Shown one piece after another: positions 8,816 to 18,275 of a stretch of DNA of 64,000 nt. Position 1 is the stretch's first letter. Each line of letters opens with the position of its first letter. The translations under genes and the position numbers were made by a program. The notes beneath the pieces were generated by a model. The model ran no database searches. It saw only the letters and a list, made by a program, of their open reading frames with translations, and was not told the DNA's origin. Origin of the DNA: Thalassolituus maritimus (GTDB lineage: Bacteria; Pseudomonadota; Gammaproteobacteria; Pseudomonadales; Oceanobacteraceae). Location: assembly GCF_900156675.1 (NCBI RefSeq), contig NZ_FTOH01000011.1, positions 1 through 64,000 of the forward strand, read 5' to 3'.

Positions 8816-9289
8816 ATGAAAAAACTGATTGCTGCTGCAGCACTGATTTCTGCGTCTTCTTTCGCAATGGCTGACAACGGTCCTGCGGGCTGTGGTCTGG
8901 GTACTGCGGTTGTCTTCCCAGATGCTAACGAATGGCACGAGCACGTACTGGCTGCGACCACCAATGGTACTTCTGGTAACCAGACTTTTGGTATGACTTC
9001 AGGCACCCTGGGTTGTGAATCAGCAAATGGCCCACTGAAAGCGGCTGAAGCTTTTATGAACGACAATATGGATCAGCTGGCTGCTGACAGTGCACGTGGT
9101 CAGGGTGAAACTCTGGATGCGCTCGCTCAGGTTATGGGTGTAGAAGCGGCGGACACTGCTGCTTTCCGCGCAACTGTTCAGTCTAACTTCGATAGCATGT
9201 TTACTACCGAAGCGACTGCTGGTGATGCGTTCCGTTCTCTGACTGAAGCAATGTCTCAGGACAAAGCTCTGCAGAAATACGTAGGCTGA
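8816..9289 (+). CDS. DUF3015 family periplasmic protein
   Basis: A 157-residue protein with a clear signal peptide (MKKLIAAAALISASSFAMA, cleavage before DNGPAG). The mature part matches the DUF3015 family by GCGLGTAVVFPD, VLAATTNGTSGNQTFGMTSG and a conserved cysteine (GTLGCES), which probably pairs with the first Cys. An AAGGA site precedes the ATG. A terminator-like hairpin follows, so it is likely monocistronic. The family is widespread in proteobacteria and has no established function. Confidence 0.85.
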   Translation: MKKLIAAAALISASSFAMADNGPAGCGLGTAVVFPDANEWHEHVLAATTNGTSGNQTFGMTSGTLGCESANGPLKAAEAFMNDNMDQLAADSARGQGETLDALAQVMGVEAADTAAFRATVQSNFDSMFTTEATAGDAFRSLTEAMSQDKALQKYVG

Positions 9290-9308
9290 TACATCAGTCT
9301 GTCATACT

Positions 9309-9343
9309 CTGAGGCGCATTCTTTGCGTCTCAGTGTTGTTTGT
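9309..9343 (+). terminator. Rho-independent terminator after DUF3015 gene
   Basis: The hairpin CTGAGGCGC / GCGTCTCAG has one G-U pair and a 7-nt loop, and is followed by a T-rich stretch (TGTTGTTTGTT). It lies 20 bases after the stop codon and before the next gene's GTG start. Confidence 0.65.
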
Positions 9344-9355
9344 TAAGGATTTTCC

Positions 9356-11272
9356 GTGGGTCATCAGTTAAAGCTGATTCTGATTGCCGCTTTGTTGGCA
9401 ATGTTCTCCTCCTCATTTGTTCTCGCTGCTTCTGATACCAGTCAATTCAAAGCTGTTCCGGCTGATGAGCTTCGCGATCTGGCGTCGCATCAGCAATGGC
9501 TGCATCTGCTTCATTATCGACAACACCCCTATACGTTTCGCTTTATCAGCCAGAATGATTCACCCGAGTTTTTTCTTGCTGAGAAGGGGAAAACCAATGC
9601 TCACGAAGAGCTGGTAGCCGACCTCAGTGCCTTCTTGTTAACGGATCAGGCCGACAATGCGTCTGCACAGTGTCGTTTTCCGGCGCGGTACCATTGGCTA
9701 AAACACAGACTTCCGCAGGTTGGTTTTGTTGACCAGCCATGTTCAGAGTTTGATGAGTGGCGTGATGAATTAAACGCTCACCGTCTGACGTTGATTTTCC
9801 CTGCCTCTCATATCAATTCGCCGTCATCCATGTACGGCCATACGCTGGTGCGTATGGACAGAGAGGACCCTTCCAGCAGTAAGTTGCTCGCCTACAGTGT
9901 TAATTTTGCGGCCAATGCTGACCCTACCGACAATGAGCTGGTGTTCAGCTACAAGGGGCTGTCTGGTGGTTATCCTGGTGAAGTCTCGGTAATGCCGTAT
10001 TACGTTAAAACCAATCAGTACCAGCATATGGAATACCGTGATACCTGGGAGTACGAACTGGACTTCGGTAGCGCGGAAGTGGATCAGTTCGTGCGGCATG
10101 TCTGGGAGTTGCAGGACACCGCGTTCGATTATTTCTTTTTTGATGAAAACTGTTCCTACCGCTTGCTGACGATGCTTGATGCGGCGTCTTCGCGATCAGA
10201 TCTGGCGGCTGACTTTAAAATGAAGGCGGTGCCGGTCGACACCATTCGTGCTCTCTACAGCGCTGGTTTTGTCTCGCGAGAGGTGTACCGGCCTTCTGCT
10301 GCGTCTGTGATGGAGTCAAATGCGGCTCTGGCGTCAGAACAAGAGGCGGACCTTGCTCGTACTCTGGTCGAAAGTGATATCCCTATTGGCGACCTGCTGG
10401 CAGGGGTACCTGGAGAATCACAAACCCGTGTCCTTGAACTAGCCTACAGCTACGCACGTTATTTGTCGGTTAAGAAAAAGCAAGCGAACCCGGTGCTTCG
10501 TAAACGAACACTGCAGATTCTCTCTGCTCGCAGCAAGCTTCCAGCGGGCGATGTTTTTCCTGCACCAAGAAAGCCAGAGTTTCGTGATGATGAGGGGCAC
10601 GGCACAGCACGTTTAAGTGTGGGTGGTGGTTATACCGGAGAGCAATGGCACGGTGATATTAACTGGCGCATTGCTTACCACGACGTACTTGATCCATCGA
10701 AGGGCTTTTCGCCCGGTGCGCAGATAGAGATGGGGGATTTTTATACGCGCGTCACAGAGGACGGCGATGTCCGTTTGCAGAAGCTGACTCTGGTGAATGT
10801 ACTGTCACTCAGTCATAAAACGCGTTTTCAGAACCCGGTTGCATGGACGGTGAGTGCGGGTCTTGATCGGTTTAATCACGAGGGCAGTGAGCTCTATAGC
10901 CGTTTCAATCTTGGATTTGGTCGTGCGTGGCAGCTGCCACTTGGACTTCGTGATGGTAAGCGACTGAGCAGCGCTCGATTGTTTGCATTAGGCGATCTTA
11001 CCGCGAGAGCGGATAATCAATTTGATGACGGTTATCAGATATCTGCGGGTGTGCGTGCCGGCTGGTTGTGGCAGGGACGCCTGAATCAGGAAATGATTCA
11101 GTTTCGCTGGCAACCCGCCGCTTTAGGGGATGATACTCCCCGGCGTGAGCTGACAGTAGAAGAGGCCTTTAATGGGTTTGACAATGTTCAGCTGCGTTTC
11201 GGCTTCAGTCGTCAGTGGGCGTCGTCTGAGGCGACCAACAGCTGGAAGCTGACTTATGCCTGGTATTTCTGA
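9356..11272 (+). CDS. DUF4105 (Lnb N-terminal-like) outer-envelope protein
   Basis: A 638-residue protein starting at a GTG with TAAGGA upstream and carrying a signal peptide ending near VLAASD. The N-terminal half contains FPASHINSPSSMYGHTLVRM, then FSYKGLSGGYPGEV and FDENCSYRLLTMLD, which are features of DUF4105, a papain-like fold related to lacto-N-biosidase N-terminal regions. The C-terminal third is rich in alternating aromatic and polar residues and ends in YAWYF, as expected for an outer-membrane beta barrel. It overlaps the next gene by 17 bases. Biochemical role unknown. Confidence 0.8.
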   Translation: MGHQLKLILIAALLAMFSSSFVLAASDTSQFKAVPADELRDLASHQQWLHLLHYRQHPYTFRFISQNDSPEFFLAEKGKTNAHEELVADLSAFLLTDQADNASAQCRFPARYHWLKHRLPQVGFVDQPCSEFDEWRDELNAHRLTLIFPASHINSPSSMYGHTLVRMDREDPSSSKLLAYSVNFAANADPTDNELVFSYKGLSGGYPGEVSVMPYYVKTNQYQHMEYRDTWEYELDFGSAEVDQFVRHVWELQDTAFDYFFFDENCSYRLLTMLDAASSRSDLAADFKMKAVPVDTIRALYSAGFVSREVYRPSAASVMESNAALASEQEADLARTLVESDIPIGDLLAGVPGESQTRVLELAYSYARYLSVKKKQANPVLRKRTLQILSARSKLPAGDVFPAPRKPEFRDDEGHGTARLSVGGGYTGEQWHGDINWRIAYHDVLDPSKGFSPGAQIEMGDFYTRVTEDGDVRLQKLTLVNVLSLSHKTRFQNPVAWTVSAGLDRFNHEGSELYSRFNLGFGRAWQLPLGLRDGKRLSSARLFALGDLTARADNQFDDGYQISAGVRAGWLWQGRLNQEMIQFRWQPAALGDDTPRRELTVEEAFNGFDNVQLRFGFSRQWASSEATNSWKLTYAWYF

Positions 11273-12149
11273 AGCGTTCAGGCTGGTTCGGATTTCCGTG
11301 ATGCTTGCGGTGGCTGCAATGTTAAGCGGTTGCGCCTCGCTGACGACCCTGTATTTTCACCCGCAGGAAGTCTGGTTACAGACGCCGGACCGTTTTGATA
11401 TCGATTATGAAGATGTCTGGCTGACTGCGGATGACGGCACAGAACTTCATGCCTGGTTACTCAAGCCTGAACCAACAATCGAGCAGGCTAAGGTGATTCT
11501 TTACTTGCACGGCAATGCTGAGAATATCTCGACGCATTCGCGTAGTGTTTTCTGGCTGGTTGAGAAGGGCTATACCGTATTGGCCCTTGATTACCGTGGT
11601 TTTGGCGCATCACAGGGGCGGCCTATTTTGCCGGACGTTCTTATGGATGCTAAAGCCGGCGCCAGCTGGCTGCGGGATGCTTACCAGGATCACTCTCTGG
11701 TTGTTCTGGGTCAGTCGATGGGTGCAGCGCTCGCGGTCAATTTCGTTGCAGACTATGGCCGTGACTATGACGTTTCTCAGCTCATACTCGAAGCGCCGTT
11801 TGCCGGATTTCGCAGTGTGGCCAGAGAGATGTTGCAGCGTACCGTGGTCGGTACCATTGTCTCACCTCTTGTTTACTTAATTCCGTCAGACTGGGACCCA
11901 AAGGATCGCGCCCCGAATATCCACATTCCGGTCATGCAGCTGCACAGTCGCATGGATGAGGTTGTGCCTGTGTCTGAAGGGCAGGCCTTGTATGACGCGC
12001 TGCCAGAGAGCATGCGGTGTTACGTCGCATCGCAGGGCCCTCATATCGCCAGTTTCCGATACAACAAGTTCCGGGAACAGGTCGCGGATTTTCTGGTCAG
12101 GGGAGTGTGTCCGCCTGTCGTGGCGGATACATCAAAACAGAATCCGTAG
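11256..12149 (+). CDS. Alpha/beta-hydrolase lipoprotein
   Basis: A 297-residue serine hydrolase of the BEM46/YfhR type. A lipobox (LSGC, Cys about residue 26) predicts a lipid-anchored protein. Catalytic features are YLHGNAEN (oxyanion region), LDYRGFGAS, the nucleophile elbow GQSMG, an Asp near HSRMDEVVP, and a His near GPHIASF. The start overlaps the upstream DUF4105 gene; an ATG at 11301 directly before the lipoprotein signal is an alternative. Substrate is unknown. Confidence 0.82.
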   Translation: MPGISEAFRLVRISVMLAVAAMLSGCASLTTLYFHPQEVWLQTPDRFDIDYEDVWLTADDGTELHAWLLKPEPTIEQAKVILYLHGNAENISTHSRSVFWLVEKGYTVLALDYRGFGASQGRPILPDVLMDAKAGASWLRDAYQDHSLVVLGQSMGAALAVNFVADYGRDYDVSQLILEAPFAGFRSVAREMLQRTVVGTIVSPLVYLIPSDWDPKDRAPNIHIPVMQLHSRMDEVVPVSEGQALYDALPESMRCYVASQGPHIASFRYNKFREQVADFLVRGVCPPVVADTSKQNP

Positions 12150-12154
12150 CGGGA

Positions 12155-12183
12155 TTTACCGGCGAATGACCTTCCGGTATAAT
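12155..12183 (+). promoter_or_regulatory. Sigma70-type promoter for guaB
   Basis: TTTACC at 12155-12160 and a perfect TATAAT at 12178-12183 are separated by 17 bases, 39 bases before the guaB ATG. No PurR-like operator was identified by eye. Confidence 0.6.
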
Positions 12184-12222
12184 GCCCCGCCTTTCCTACA
12201 ACCTCATTCGGAAGGCTCTTCT

Positions 12223-13707
12223 ATGTTGCGAATCGCTCAAGATGCACTCACCTTTGATGACGTGCTGCTAGTGCCCGGTTATTCCGAGGTCCTGCCAAAC
12301 CAGGTTAGTCTAAAGACACGCCTGACCAAAGGCATTGAGCTGAACGTTCCCCTTATTTCTGCCGCGATGGATACGGTTACTGAAGCGCGCCTGGCAATTG
12401 CGATTGCTCAGGAAGGTGGCTTAGGTATCGTCCATAAAAACCTGACCATCGAGGAACAGGCTGCTGAGGTTCGTAAGGTCAAGAAATACGAAAGCGGTGT
12501 GGTCAAAGATCCGATCACTGTGCCGAGTACGAGCACCATCCGCGAAATTCTCGAACTGACTCAACAGCACAGCATCTCTGGTATGCCTGTGGTTGATGGC
12601 GAAGAGCTGGTGGGTATCGTTACTAGCCGTGATGTTCGCTTCGAGAAAAACCTGGATGCGACGGTCGCCTCGGTGATGACGCCGAAAGAGCAGCTGGTTA
12701 CCGTTAAAGAAGGCACCAGCCCCCAGGACGTTCAGGATCTTCTGCACGTTCATCGCATTGAGAAAATTCTGGTTCTTGATGACAACGAACAGCTCGTTGG
12801 CATGATGACCGTAAAAGACATCGAGAAGGCCAAAGCTTTCCCTAGTGCTGCAAAAGATGACCAGGGTCGTCTGCGCGTTGGCGCTGCCGTAGGCACAGGC
12901 GCTGGCACCGAAGAGCGCGTCGAAGCGCTGGTTAAAGCCGGTGTTGATGTGATCGTTGTTGATACCGCACACGGCCATACATCGAACCCGGGCGGCACTG
13001 GCGTTATCGACCGCGTGCGTTGGGTAAAAGAGAACTTCCCTGAGGTTCAGGTGATCGGCGGCAATATCGCAACTGCTGAAGCGGCGATTGCGCTTGCTGA
13101 AGCCGGTGCGGATGGCGTGAAGGTCGGTATCGGCCCTGGCTCTATCTGTACTACCCGTATCGTTGCTGGTGTGGGTGTGCCTCAGATCTCAGCGGTAGCT
13201 AACGTGGCTGAAGCCATGAAGAAATACGATGTGCCTGTGATTGCTGATGGCGGTATCCGTTTCTCTGGTGACATCTCTAAAGCCATCGTTGCTGGCGCAA
13301 GCGTCGTTATGGTTGGCTCGATGCTGGCGGGCACTGATGAGTCTCCGGGCGAAGTTGAACTGTTTCAGGGACGTGCTTACAAGGCATACCGTGGCATGGG
13401 TTCTCTTGGTGCAATGGGCCAGAGCCAGGGTTCGTCTGACCGTTACTTCCAGGACAAAAAAGCCGGTGTTGATAAGCTGGTTCCGGAAGGCATCGAAGGT
13501 CGTATCGCAGTGAAAGGTCCACTGACGAACATCGTTCACCAGCTGATGGGCGGTGTGCGTGCTTCCATGGGCTACACCGGTTGCGCGACGATCGACGAGA
13601 TGCGTACCAAGCCTGAATTTGTGCGTATTACGGCGGCGGGCATGTCTGAATCACACGTTCACGACGTACAGATCACCAAAGAAGCGCCAAACTATCGCTT
13701 AGGCTGA
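12223..13707 (+). CDS. guaB: IMP dehydrogenase
   Basis: Oxidises IMP to XMP with NAD+, the committed step of GMP synthesis. At 494 residues it aligns from [20 protein letters not shown] onward with bacterial GuaB. Two CBS domains (about 95-205) interrupt the TIM barrel, the catalytic cysteine is in GSICTTRIV (about residue 309), and the flap has MGSLGAMG and SSDRYFQD. The ATG at 12223 follows GGAAGG; longer upstream readings run into the preceding gene. It is followed by a hairpin and guaA. Confidence 0.97.
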   Translation: MLRIAQDALTFDDVLLVPGYSEVLPNQVSLKTRLTKGIELNVPLISAAMDTVTEARLAIAIAQEGGLGIVHKNLTIEEQAAEVRKVKKYESGVVKDPITVPSTSTIREILELTQQHSISGMPVVDGEELVGIVTSRDVRFEKNLDATVASVMTPKEQLVTVKEGTSPQDVQDLLHVHRIEKILVLDDNEQLVGMMTVKDIEKAKAFPSAAKDDQGRLRVGAAVGTGAGTEERVEALVKAGVDVIVVDTAHGHTSNPGGTGVIDRVRWVKENFPEVQVIGGNIATAEAAIALAEAGADGVKVGIGPGSICTTRIVAGVGVPQISAVANVAEAMKKYDVPVIADGGIRFSGDISKAIVAGASVVMVGSMLAGTDESPGEVELFQGRAYKAYRGMGSLGAMGQSQGSSDRYFQDKKAGVDKLVPEGIEGRIAVKGPLTNIVHQLMGGVRASMGYTGCATIDEMRTKPEFVRITAAGMSESHVHDVQITKEAPNYRLG

Positions 13708-13729
13708 TCGCTGAAAAATGCTAAGACGT

Positions 13730-13763
13730 GGGGATGACGAGAGTCATCCCCGCTTTTGTTTTT
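13730..13763 (+). terminator. Terminator-like hairpin between guaB and guaA
   Basis: A perfect 9-bp stem (GGGGATGAC / GTCATCCCC) with a 4-nt loop is followed by GCTTTTGTTTTT. It has every sign of an intrinsic terminator yet sits inside the gua operon, so it may set the guaB:guaA ratio or make guaA depend on read-through or its own promoter. Confidence 0.75.
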
Positions 13764-13786
13764 AAATCTTTTATCTGGAAAGCCCA

Positions 13787-15364
13787 ATGTCACAAGACAT
13801 CCACGCTCAACGTATTCTGATTCTGGATTTCGGTTCACAGTACACTCAGCTGATCGCACGTCGCGTACGTGAAATCGGTGTGTTCTCTGAAATCCGCGCC
13901 TGGGACATGGACGAAGCGGAAATCCGCGAGTACAACCCGTCCGGTATTATTCTGGCAGGTGGCCCTGAGTCTGTGACAGAGGCGGGTTCTCCGCGCGCAC
14001 CTCAGGTGGTGTTCGAGCTTGGTTTGCCAGTGCTTGGTATCTGCTACGGCATGCAGACAATGGCAGAGCAGTTGGGTGGCAGTGTGCAGGGCTCCAACAT
14101 CCGTGAATTTGGCTATGCCCAGATTCAGGTTGAGACGAACAACGCACTGCTCAAAGACATCAAAGACCATGTCAGCGAAGACGGTAAAAGTCTTCTTGAT
14201 GTGTGGATGAGCCACGGCGATAAAGTGGCAACCATGCCTGAAGGCTTTGAGCTGATGGCAACCACGCCGAGCTGCCCGATTGCAGGCATGTTCAATGCTG
14301 AGAAAAATTTCTTCGGTGTACAGTTTCACCCAGAAGTGACGCACACCCTGCAGGGGAAGCGCCTGCTGGAGCATTTCGTCATGGATATCTGTGGTTGTGA
14401 AGCACTGTGGACACCAGCGAAAATTATTGAAGATCAGATCGAACGTGTTCGTGAGCAGGTCGGTAATCAGAAAGTTCTGCTGGGCCTGTCCGGCGGTGTC
14501 GATTCATCGGTTGTGGCGGCGCTGTTGCACAAAGCCATCGGTGATCAGCTGACCTGTGTGTTTGTTGATAACGGCCTGCTGCGTAAGAACGAAGGCGATG
14601 CTGTGATGGACATGTTCGCTAAGAACATGGGCGTCAAAGTGATCCGTGCGGATGCTGAAGATCTGTTCCTTGGCAAGCTCGAGGGTGTGTCTGACCCTGA
14701 GCAGAAGCGTAAGATCATTGGTAATACCTTTATCGAAGTGTTCGATGAAGAAGCCAGCAAACTGAAAGATGTTCCATTCCTTGCGCAGGGTACTATTTAT
14801 CCAGACGTGATCGAGTCTGCGGCGGCGAAAACTGGCAAAGCACATGTGATTAAGTCACACCACAATGTGGGTGGCCTGCCAGAAGACATGAAGATGGATC
14901 TGGTTGAACCACTGCGTGAGCTGTTCAAAGACGAAGTGCGTAAGATTGGTCTGGAACTCGGCCTCCCTTACGACATGGTTTATCGTCACCCATTCCCTGG
15001 GCCGGGTCTGGGCGTGCGCATCCTCGGTGAAGTGAAGAAAGAATACGCTGACGTACTGCGTGAAGCGGATGCTATCTTCATTGAAGAGCTGCATAACTTC
15101 GACTGGTACCACAAAACCTCTCAGGCGTTTGTGGTCTTCCTGCCAGTGAAATCCGTTGGTGTCGTGGGTGACCAGCGTCGTTATGAGTGGGTTGTATCGT
15201 TACGCGCTGTAGAAACCATCGACTTTATGACGGCTCGTTGGGCGCACCTGCCGTACGAACTACTGGAGAAAGTCTCGAACCGTATCATCAACGAGATTGA
15301 GCACATCTCTCGTGTGGCTTACGATGTATCAAGTAAGCCGCCAGCGACGATTGAGTGGGAGTGA
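13787..15364 (+). CDS. guaA: GMP synthase (glutamine-hydrolysing)
   Basis: Amidates XMP to GMP using glutamine and ATP. The 525-residue length is standard. The class I glutaminase domain has Cys in LGICYGMQ (about residue 86) and His/Glu in QFHPEV. The PP-loop ATP pyrophosphatase motif is LSGGVDSSV (about 234), and the C-terminal dimerisation domain ends in the invariant PPATIEWE. The final bases encoding IEWE are intact even though an integrase island begins immediately downstream, as expected when an island rebuilds the gene's 3' end on insertion. Confidence 0.97.
   Translation: MSQDIHAQRILILDFGSQYTQLIARRVREIGVFSEIRAWDMDEAEIREYNPSGIILAGGPESVTEAGSPRAPQVVFELGLPVLGICYGMQTMAEQLGGSVQGSNIREFGYAQIQVETNNALLKDIKDHVSEDGKSLLDVWMSHGDKVATMPEGFELMATTPSCPIAGMFNAEKNFFGVQFHPEVTHTLQGKRLLEHFVMDICGCEALWTPAKIIEDQIERVREQVGNQKVLLGLSGGVDSSVVAALLHKAIGDQLTCVFVDNGLLRKNEGDAVMDMFAKNMGVKVIRADAEDLFLGKLEGVSDPEQKRKIIGNTFIEVFDEEASKLKDVPFLAQGTIYPDVIESAAAKTGKAHVIKSHHNVGGLPEDMKMDLVEPLRELFKDEVRKIGLELGLPYDMVYRHPFPGPGLGVRILGEVKKEYADVLREADAIFIEELHNFDWYHKTSQAFVVFLPVKSVGVVGDQRRYEWVVSLRAVETIDFMTARWAHLPYELLEKVSNRIINEIEHISRVAYDVSSKPPATIEWE
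15351..15364 (+). other. Putative attL site at the guaA 3' end
   Basis: The last bases of guaA (ATTGAGTGGGAGTGA region) are a known attachment site for guaA-associated genomic islands whose integrase gene lies directly downstream, which is the arrangement here. A matching attR copy was not found by eye within the window. The assignment is inference from position and the published pattern of guaA islands. Confidence 0.5.
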
Positions 15365-15662
15365 AATAAGGTCTTTCAGGGACTATCGGTAGCAATCGGA
15401 AAAATGACGTAAGTTAATGATTTGTCTAAATTTATGTCTCATTGCCTATCGGTGGCTATCGACGGCAAGCAGAAACATTTGTCGGTAAAAGCGACGGTAT
15501 CGCGAATTCCCCGGATTAAGACTCTCCCATTTACCGTCATGCCTTTTTTCGGCATGACGGTAAAACTACGCCCTGACTTCTTTTGATATCAAGAACTTAG
15601 GAACATCATCAGGGCTCCTGACCCTTGACGGTAACAAACCGCAAACACAGGAGAAACCTGAT
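15365..15662 (+). promoter_or_regulatory. Island left end: repeats and large hairpin before the integrase
   Basis: This stretch has no gene. It has two related blocks, CTATCGGTAGCAATCGG (from 15383) and CTATCGGTGGCTATCGACGG (from 15448), that could be integrase arm sites. A perfect 14-bp inverted repeat (TTTACCGTCATGCC and its complement) spans 15530-15564 with a T-rich 7-nt loop. An AGGAG ribosome binding site precedes the integrase ATG. The hairpin could terminate guaBA transcription or be a recombination or regulatory site; no T-tract follows it. Confidence 0.45.
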
Positions 15663-16919
15663 ATGTTGACCGATACAGCACTTCGTAAACTCAAGCCCAA
15701 TGGCGCCACCTACAAGGTCGCCGACCGCGACGGCATGTATGTGACCGTGTCGAAAACCGGTACCATCACCTTTCGTTACGATTACCGTCTCAATGGCCGG
15801 CGCGAAACCCTCACCCTGGGCCGATACGGGCCGGGCGGTATTTCCCTGGCCCTGGCGCGGGAGCGCCTGCTGGATGCCCGCAAGGCGGTGGCCGACGGAC
15901 ATTCTCCTGCGCAGGAGAAACAACGGGAAAAACGCCGCCTGTCCCGTGCCAGGAATTTCGCGGAATTCACTGAGGTGTGGATGGAAGCTTCCGGCATGGC
16001 TGACAGCACCAGGTCCATGCGCAAGCACATCATTGACCGCGATATCCTGCCAGCCTTCAAGAACCGTCTGCTGACTGAAATCTCACCCGACGACCTCCGG
16101 GCCCTGTGTATGAAGGTGAAAAAGCGCGGGGCACCGGCAACCGCGATCCACGTCCGCGATATCGTCAAGCAGGTCTACGCACACGCCATCATGCACGGCG
16201 AGAAAGTGGCCAATCCGGCCGATGAAGTGATGCCGTCATCCATTGCCACTTTTGCGCCCAAGGACCGCGCGCTGTCACCCGCCGAGATCCGGCTGATGGT
16301 CCACGAAATGGACACCATACCCACATCGCCGACCATTCGCCTGGGGCTGCGCATGATCCTGCTGACCCTGGTGAGAAAGGCCGAGTTGCTAAAGGCGACC
16401 TGGGATGAAGTGGATTTCGAGACCGGGGTATGGAGTATTCCGAAGGAACGGATGAAGCGGCGCTTCCCTCACAATGTTTATTTGTCCCGACAGGCGCTCG
16501 ACATCCTGGTGGCGCTCAAGACCTGTGCCGGTGGATCCAAGTACCTGTTTCCGGCTCGCTATGATGGTGACCAGTGCATGTCCATGGGCACGCTGAACCG
16601 AGTGACCTTGAAGATATCAGAGCGGGCCCGGGAAAAGGGATTGCCGTTGGAACCGTTTACCGTCCACGACCTGCGCCGTACCGGTTCCACACTACTCAAT
16701 GAAGTCGGTTTCAATCGCGACTGGATCGAAAAGGCCCTGGCCCACGAGGATGGCCGCTCCTCTCGGGCGGTGTACAACAAGGCGGAGTATGCCGAGCAGC
16801 GTCGGCACATGATGCAAGAGTGGGCCAATATGATTGATGCTTGGGCGGAAGGGGGTAGCTACATTCCAACCTTGATGCCGTCGACAATGTCGGTGCCTGT
16901 ATTAAAGGCATCGGTATGA
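15663..16919 (+). CDS. int: Tyrosine recombinase (P4-type integrase)
   Basis: A 418-residue site-specific recombinase. An N-terminal DUF4102-like arm-binding region (MLTDTALRKLKPNGATYKVADRDGMYV) is followed by a core-binding domain and the catalytic domain. Visible active-site elements are the first Arg in TLVRKAELLKATW, the HDLRRTGSTLL box (His and second Arg), the third basic residue/His in ALAHED, and the tyrosine in SRAVYNKAEY. It lies directly after guaA and probably integrates the island there. All catalytic residues are present, so it looks active. Confidence 0.93.
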   Translation: MLTDTALRKLKPNGATYKVADRDGMYVTVSKTGTITFRYDYRLNGRRETLTLGRYGPGGISLALARERLLDARKAVADGHSPAQEKQREKRRLSRARNFAEFTEVWMEASGMADSTRSMRKHIIDRDILPAFKNRLLTEISPDDLRALCMKVKKRGAPATAIHVRDIVKQVYAHAIMHGEKVANPADEVMPSSIATFAPKDRALSPAEIRLMVHEMDTIPTSPTIRLGLRMILLTLVRKAELLKATWDEVDFETGVWSIPKERMKRRFPHNVYLSRQALDILVALKTCAGGSKYLFPARYDGDQCMSMGTLNRVTLKISERAREKGLPLEPFTVHDLRRTGSTLLNEVGFNRDWIEKALAHEDGRSSRAVYNKAEYAEQRRHMMQEWANMIDAWAEGGSYIPTLMPSTMSVPVLKASV

Positions 16920-17066
16920 GTGCCGTGGTCATGGTGATTGTTGGTTGGCGGTCGTCTGGGTGGCGTATTGGTCATGACCAAGCGGTTTATGGGGAAGCCG
17001 AAAGACTTACTTTGAGTGAGTCCTTCGGCTGTTTGGTAAACTCCCCGGAGCAGGACGCTTTCTGTA

Positions 17067-17096
17067 ACCCAGGGTTGTCACTTGACAACCCTGGGT
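17067..17096. promoter_or_regulatory. Perfect 14-bp inverted repeat, candidate operator
   Basis: ACCCAGGGTTGTCA and its exact complement are separated by only CT, ending 25 bases before the start of the HicA-like gene. The right arm contains TTGACA, with a weak CATACT 17 bases later, so it may overlap a promoter. No T-tract follows, which argues against a terminator. Autoregulation by the HTH partner encoded two genes on is the natural hypothesis. Confidence 0.55.
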
Positions 17097-17121
17097 GCCA
17101 TCCCCATACTGGAGACAAGGA

Positions 17122-17391
17122 ATGACTCGTTCATCACATCCGAAGAAGGAAATTGAAGCCGCGCTCAAGCATGCGGAAGAGGAGGGCTGGCGAGTCGAGG
17201 TGGGTGGTAGTCATGCCTGGGGCAAGATCTACTGCCCCTACAATGACGATGAATGCCGCTGTGGTGAGTTCTGTATCGCCAGTGTGTGGAGCACGCCGAG
17301 AAATCCCGGCAGTCACGCACGAGCGCTGCGCAGGGTGGTGGACAAGTGCTCCACTCACCAGCGCCGGGGTGATACGGAGTCGGAGGATTGA
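17122..17391 (+). CDS. HicA-like small protein, candidate toxin
   Basis: An 89-residue protein starting at ATG 17122 behind an AAGGA site. EEGWRVEVGGSHAWGKIYCP resembles the HicA double-stranded-RNA-binding-like fold, in which a His in a GSH motif is catalytic for mRNA cleavage. A later GSHARALRRVVDKC matches the C-terminal helix. It also has extra cysteines (CPYNDDECRCGEFC) not usual in HicA, possibly a metal site. An HTH protein follows after 3 bases, which suggests a toxin-antitoxin pair. Toxicity is inference. Confidence 0.6.
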   Translation: MTRSSHPKKEIEAALKHAEEEGWRVEVGGSHAWGKIYCPYNDDECRCGEFCIASVWSTPRNPGSHARALRRVVDKCSTHQRRGDTESED

Positions 17392-17394
17392 GCT

Positions 17395-17919
17395 ATGGAA
17401 TATATTTTTACGCTGAAATACCAATTGGCTGACCACGACAGCGATTTGGACGCTCTCGTCGAACGATTGGGCGCCGCTGGTTGTGATGACGCCCTCGTCG
17501 GTGTGGGTCAGCCAGGTCGCCTGGCGTTGGAATTCTCCCGCGAGGCAGACAGCGCCGAGGAAGCAGTTCGCACTGCCCTGGCCGATGTCAAAAGCGCCGT
17601 TCCTTCCGCGCGCCTGATCGAGGCTTCCCCGGACCTTGTCGGTTTGACGGACGTAGCCGATTTGGTGGGAGTTTCTCGTCAGGCAATGCGCAAGCTCATG
17701 CTTACTCATCGGGTAACATTCCCAATACCGGTTCACGAGGGTAGCGCCTCGATCTGGCATCTGGCGGAAGTACTGGATTGGTTGAAGGCGCGAGGGGGCT
17801 ACCAGATTGATGTTGGCATACTGGAAATCGCTCAAGTGGCATTGGAAGTGAACATCACCAAGGAGGCAATCCGGCACCCGAGGAGCAGGCGGGACAACAT
17901 GGAGTTGTTGACGGCATAG
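17395..17919 (+). CDS. HTH DNA-binding protein, candidate antitoxin/autoregulator
   Basis: A 174-residue protein. The N-terminal 75 residues resemble a HicB-like partial fold (strand, then SAEEAVRTALADVKSA). The middle holds an HTH (LTDVADLVGVSRQAMRKLM) followed by a wing-like SIWHLAEVLDWLKA, as in MerR/AlpA-type domains. Its start lies 3 bases after the HicA-like gene. Gene order (toxin first, larger DNA-binding partner second) matches hicAB. It could bind the palindrome at 17067-17096. No database comparison was possible. Confidence 0.6.
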   Translation: MEYIFTLKYQLADHDSDLDALVERLGAAGCDDALVGVGQPGRLALEFSREADSAEEAVRTALADVKSAVPSARLIEASPDLVGLTDVADLVGVSRQAMRKLMLTHRVTFPIPVHEGSASIWHLAEVLDWLKARGGYQIDVGILEIAQVALEVNITKEAIRHPRSRRDNMELLTA

Positions 17920-17927
17920 TCATGAAC

Positions 17928-18275
17928 TCAGTTATTGCGAGAGCGCACAGGGCGGGCAATGCGTTGCCTCACATCCGGCCCAAGAGTGGGGGCAGCTTTT
18001 CCTGATCGGGATTGTCGCTTGCGCTCCTCGATCCAGGCTTCCACTTCAGCCAGGTCCCACACCACGCAGCGGGGCGTCAGATTGAAGCGGCGCGGGAAAT
18101 CCCCGCGACGTTCCATCTCGTAGATGGTTGTTTCCGCCAAAGGCACGATTTGGTGCAGTTCATGCCGACGGATGGTTCTGCGAAAAGGGAGTGGGGGTTG
18201 CTCCACATATTGGGGTAGCTCCTCATATTCTTCTGTGCTTGGCAGTGGCAAAGATGATCGTTTCTGGAATTCCAT
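17928..18275 (-). CDS. AlpA/MerR-like HTH regulator
   Basis: A 115-residue protein. After a Pro/Glu-rich N terminus (EEYEELPQYVEQPP) comes a compact winged HTH: LHQIVPLAETTIYEMERRGDFPRRF, then VVWDLAEVEAWIEERKRQ. This is the layout of phage AlpA-type regulators, which control excision or island gene expression. It is convergent with the antitoxin-like gene. An ATAACTCC/GGAGTTAT inverted repeat lies just upstream (18278-18285 and 18313-18320) and could be its operator. A broken paralogue lies at 26,060-26,290. Confidence 0.75.
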   Translation of the reverse strand: MEFQKRSSLPLPSTEEYEELPQYVEQPPLPFRRTIRRHELHQIVPLAETTIYEMERRGDFPRRFNLTPRCVVWDLAEVEAWIEERKRQSRSGKAAPTLGPDVRQRIARPVRSRNN

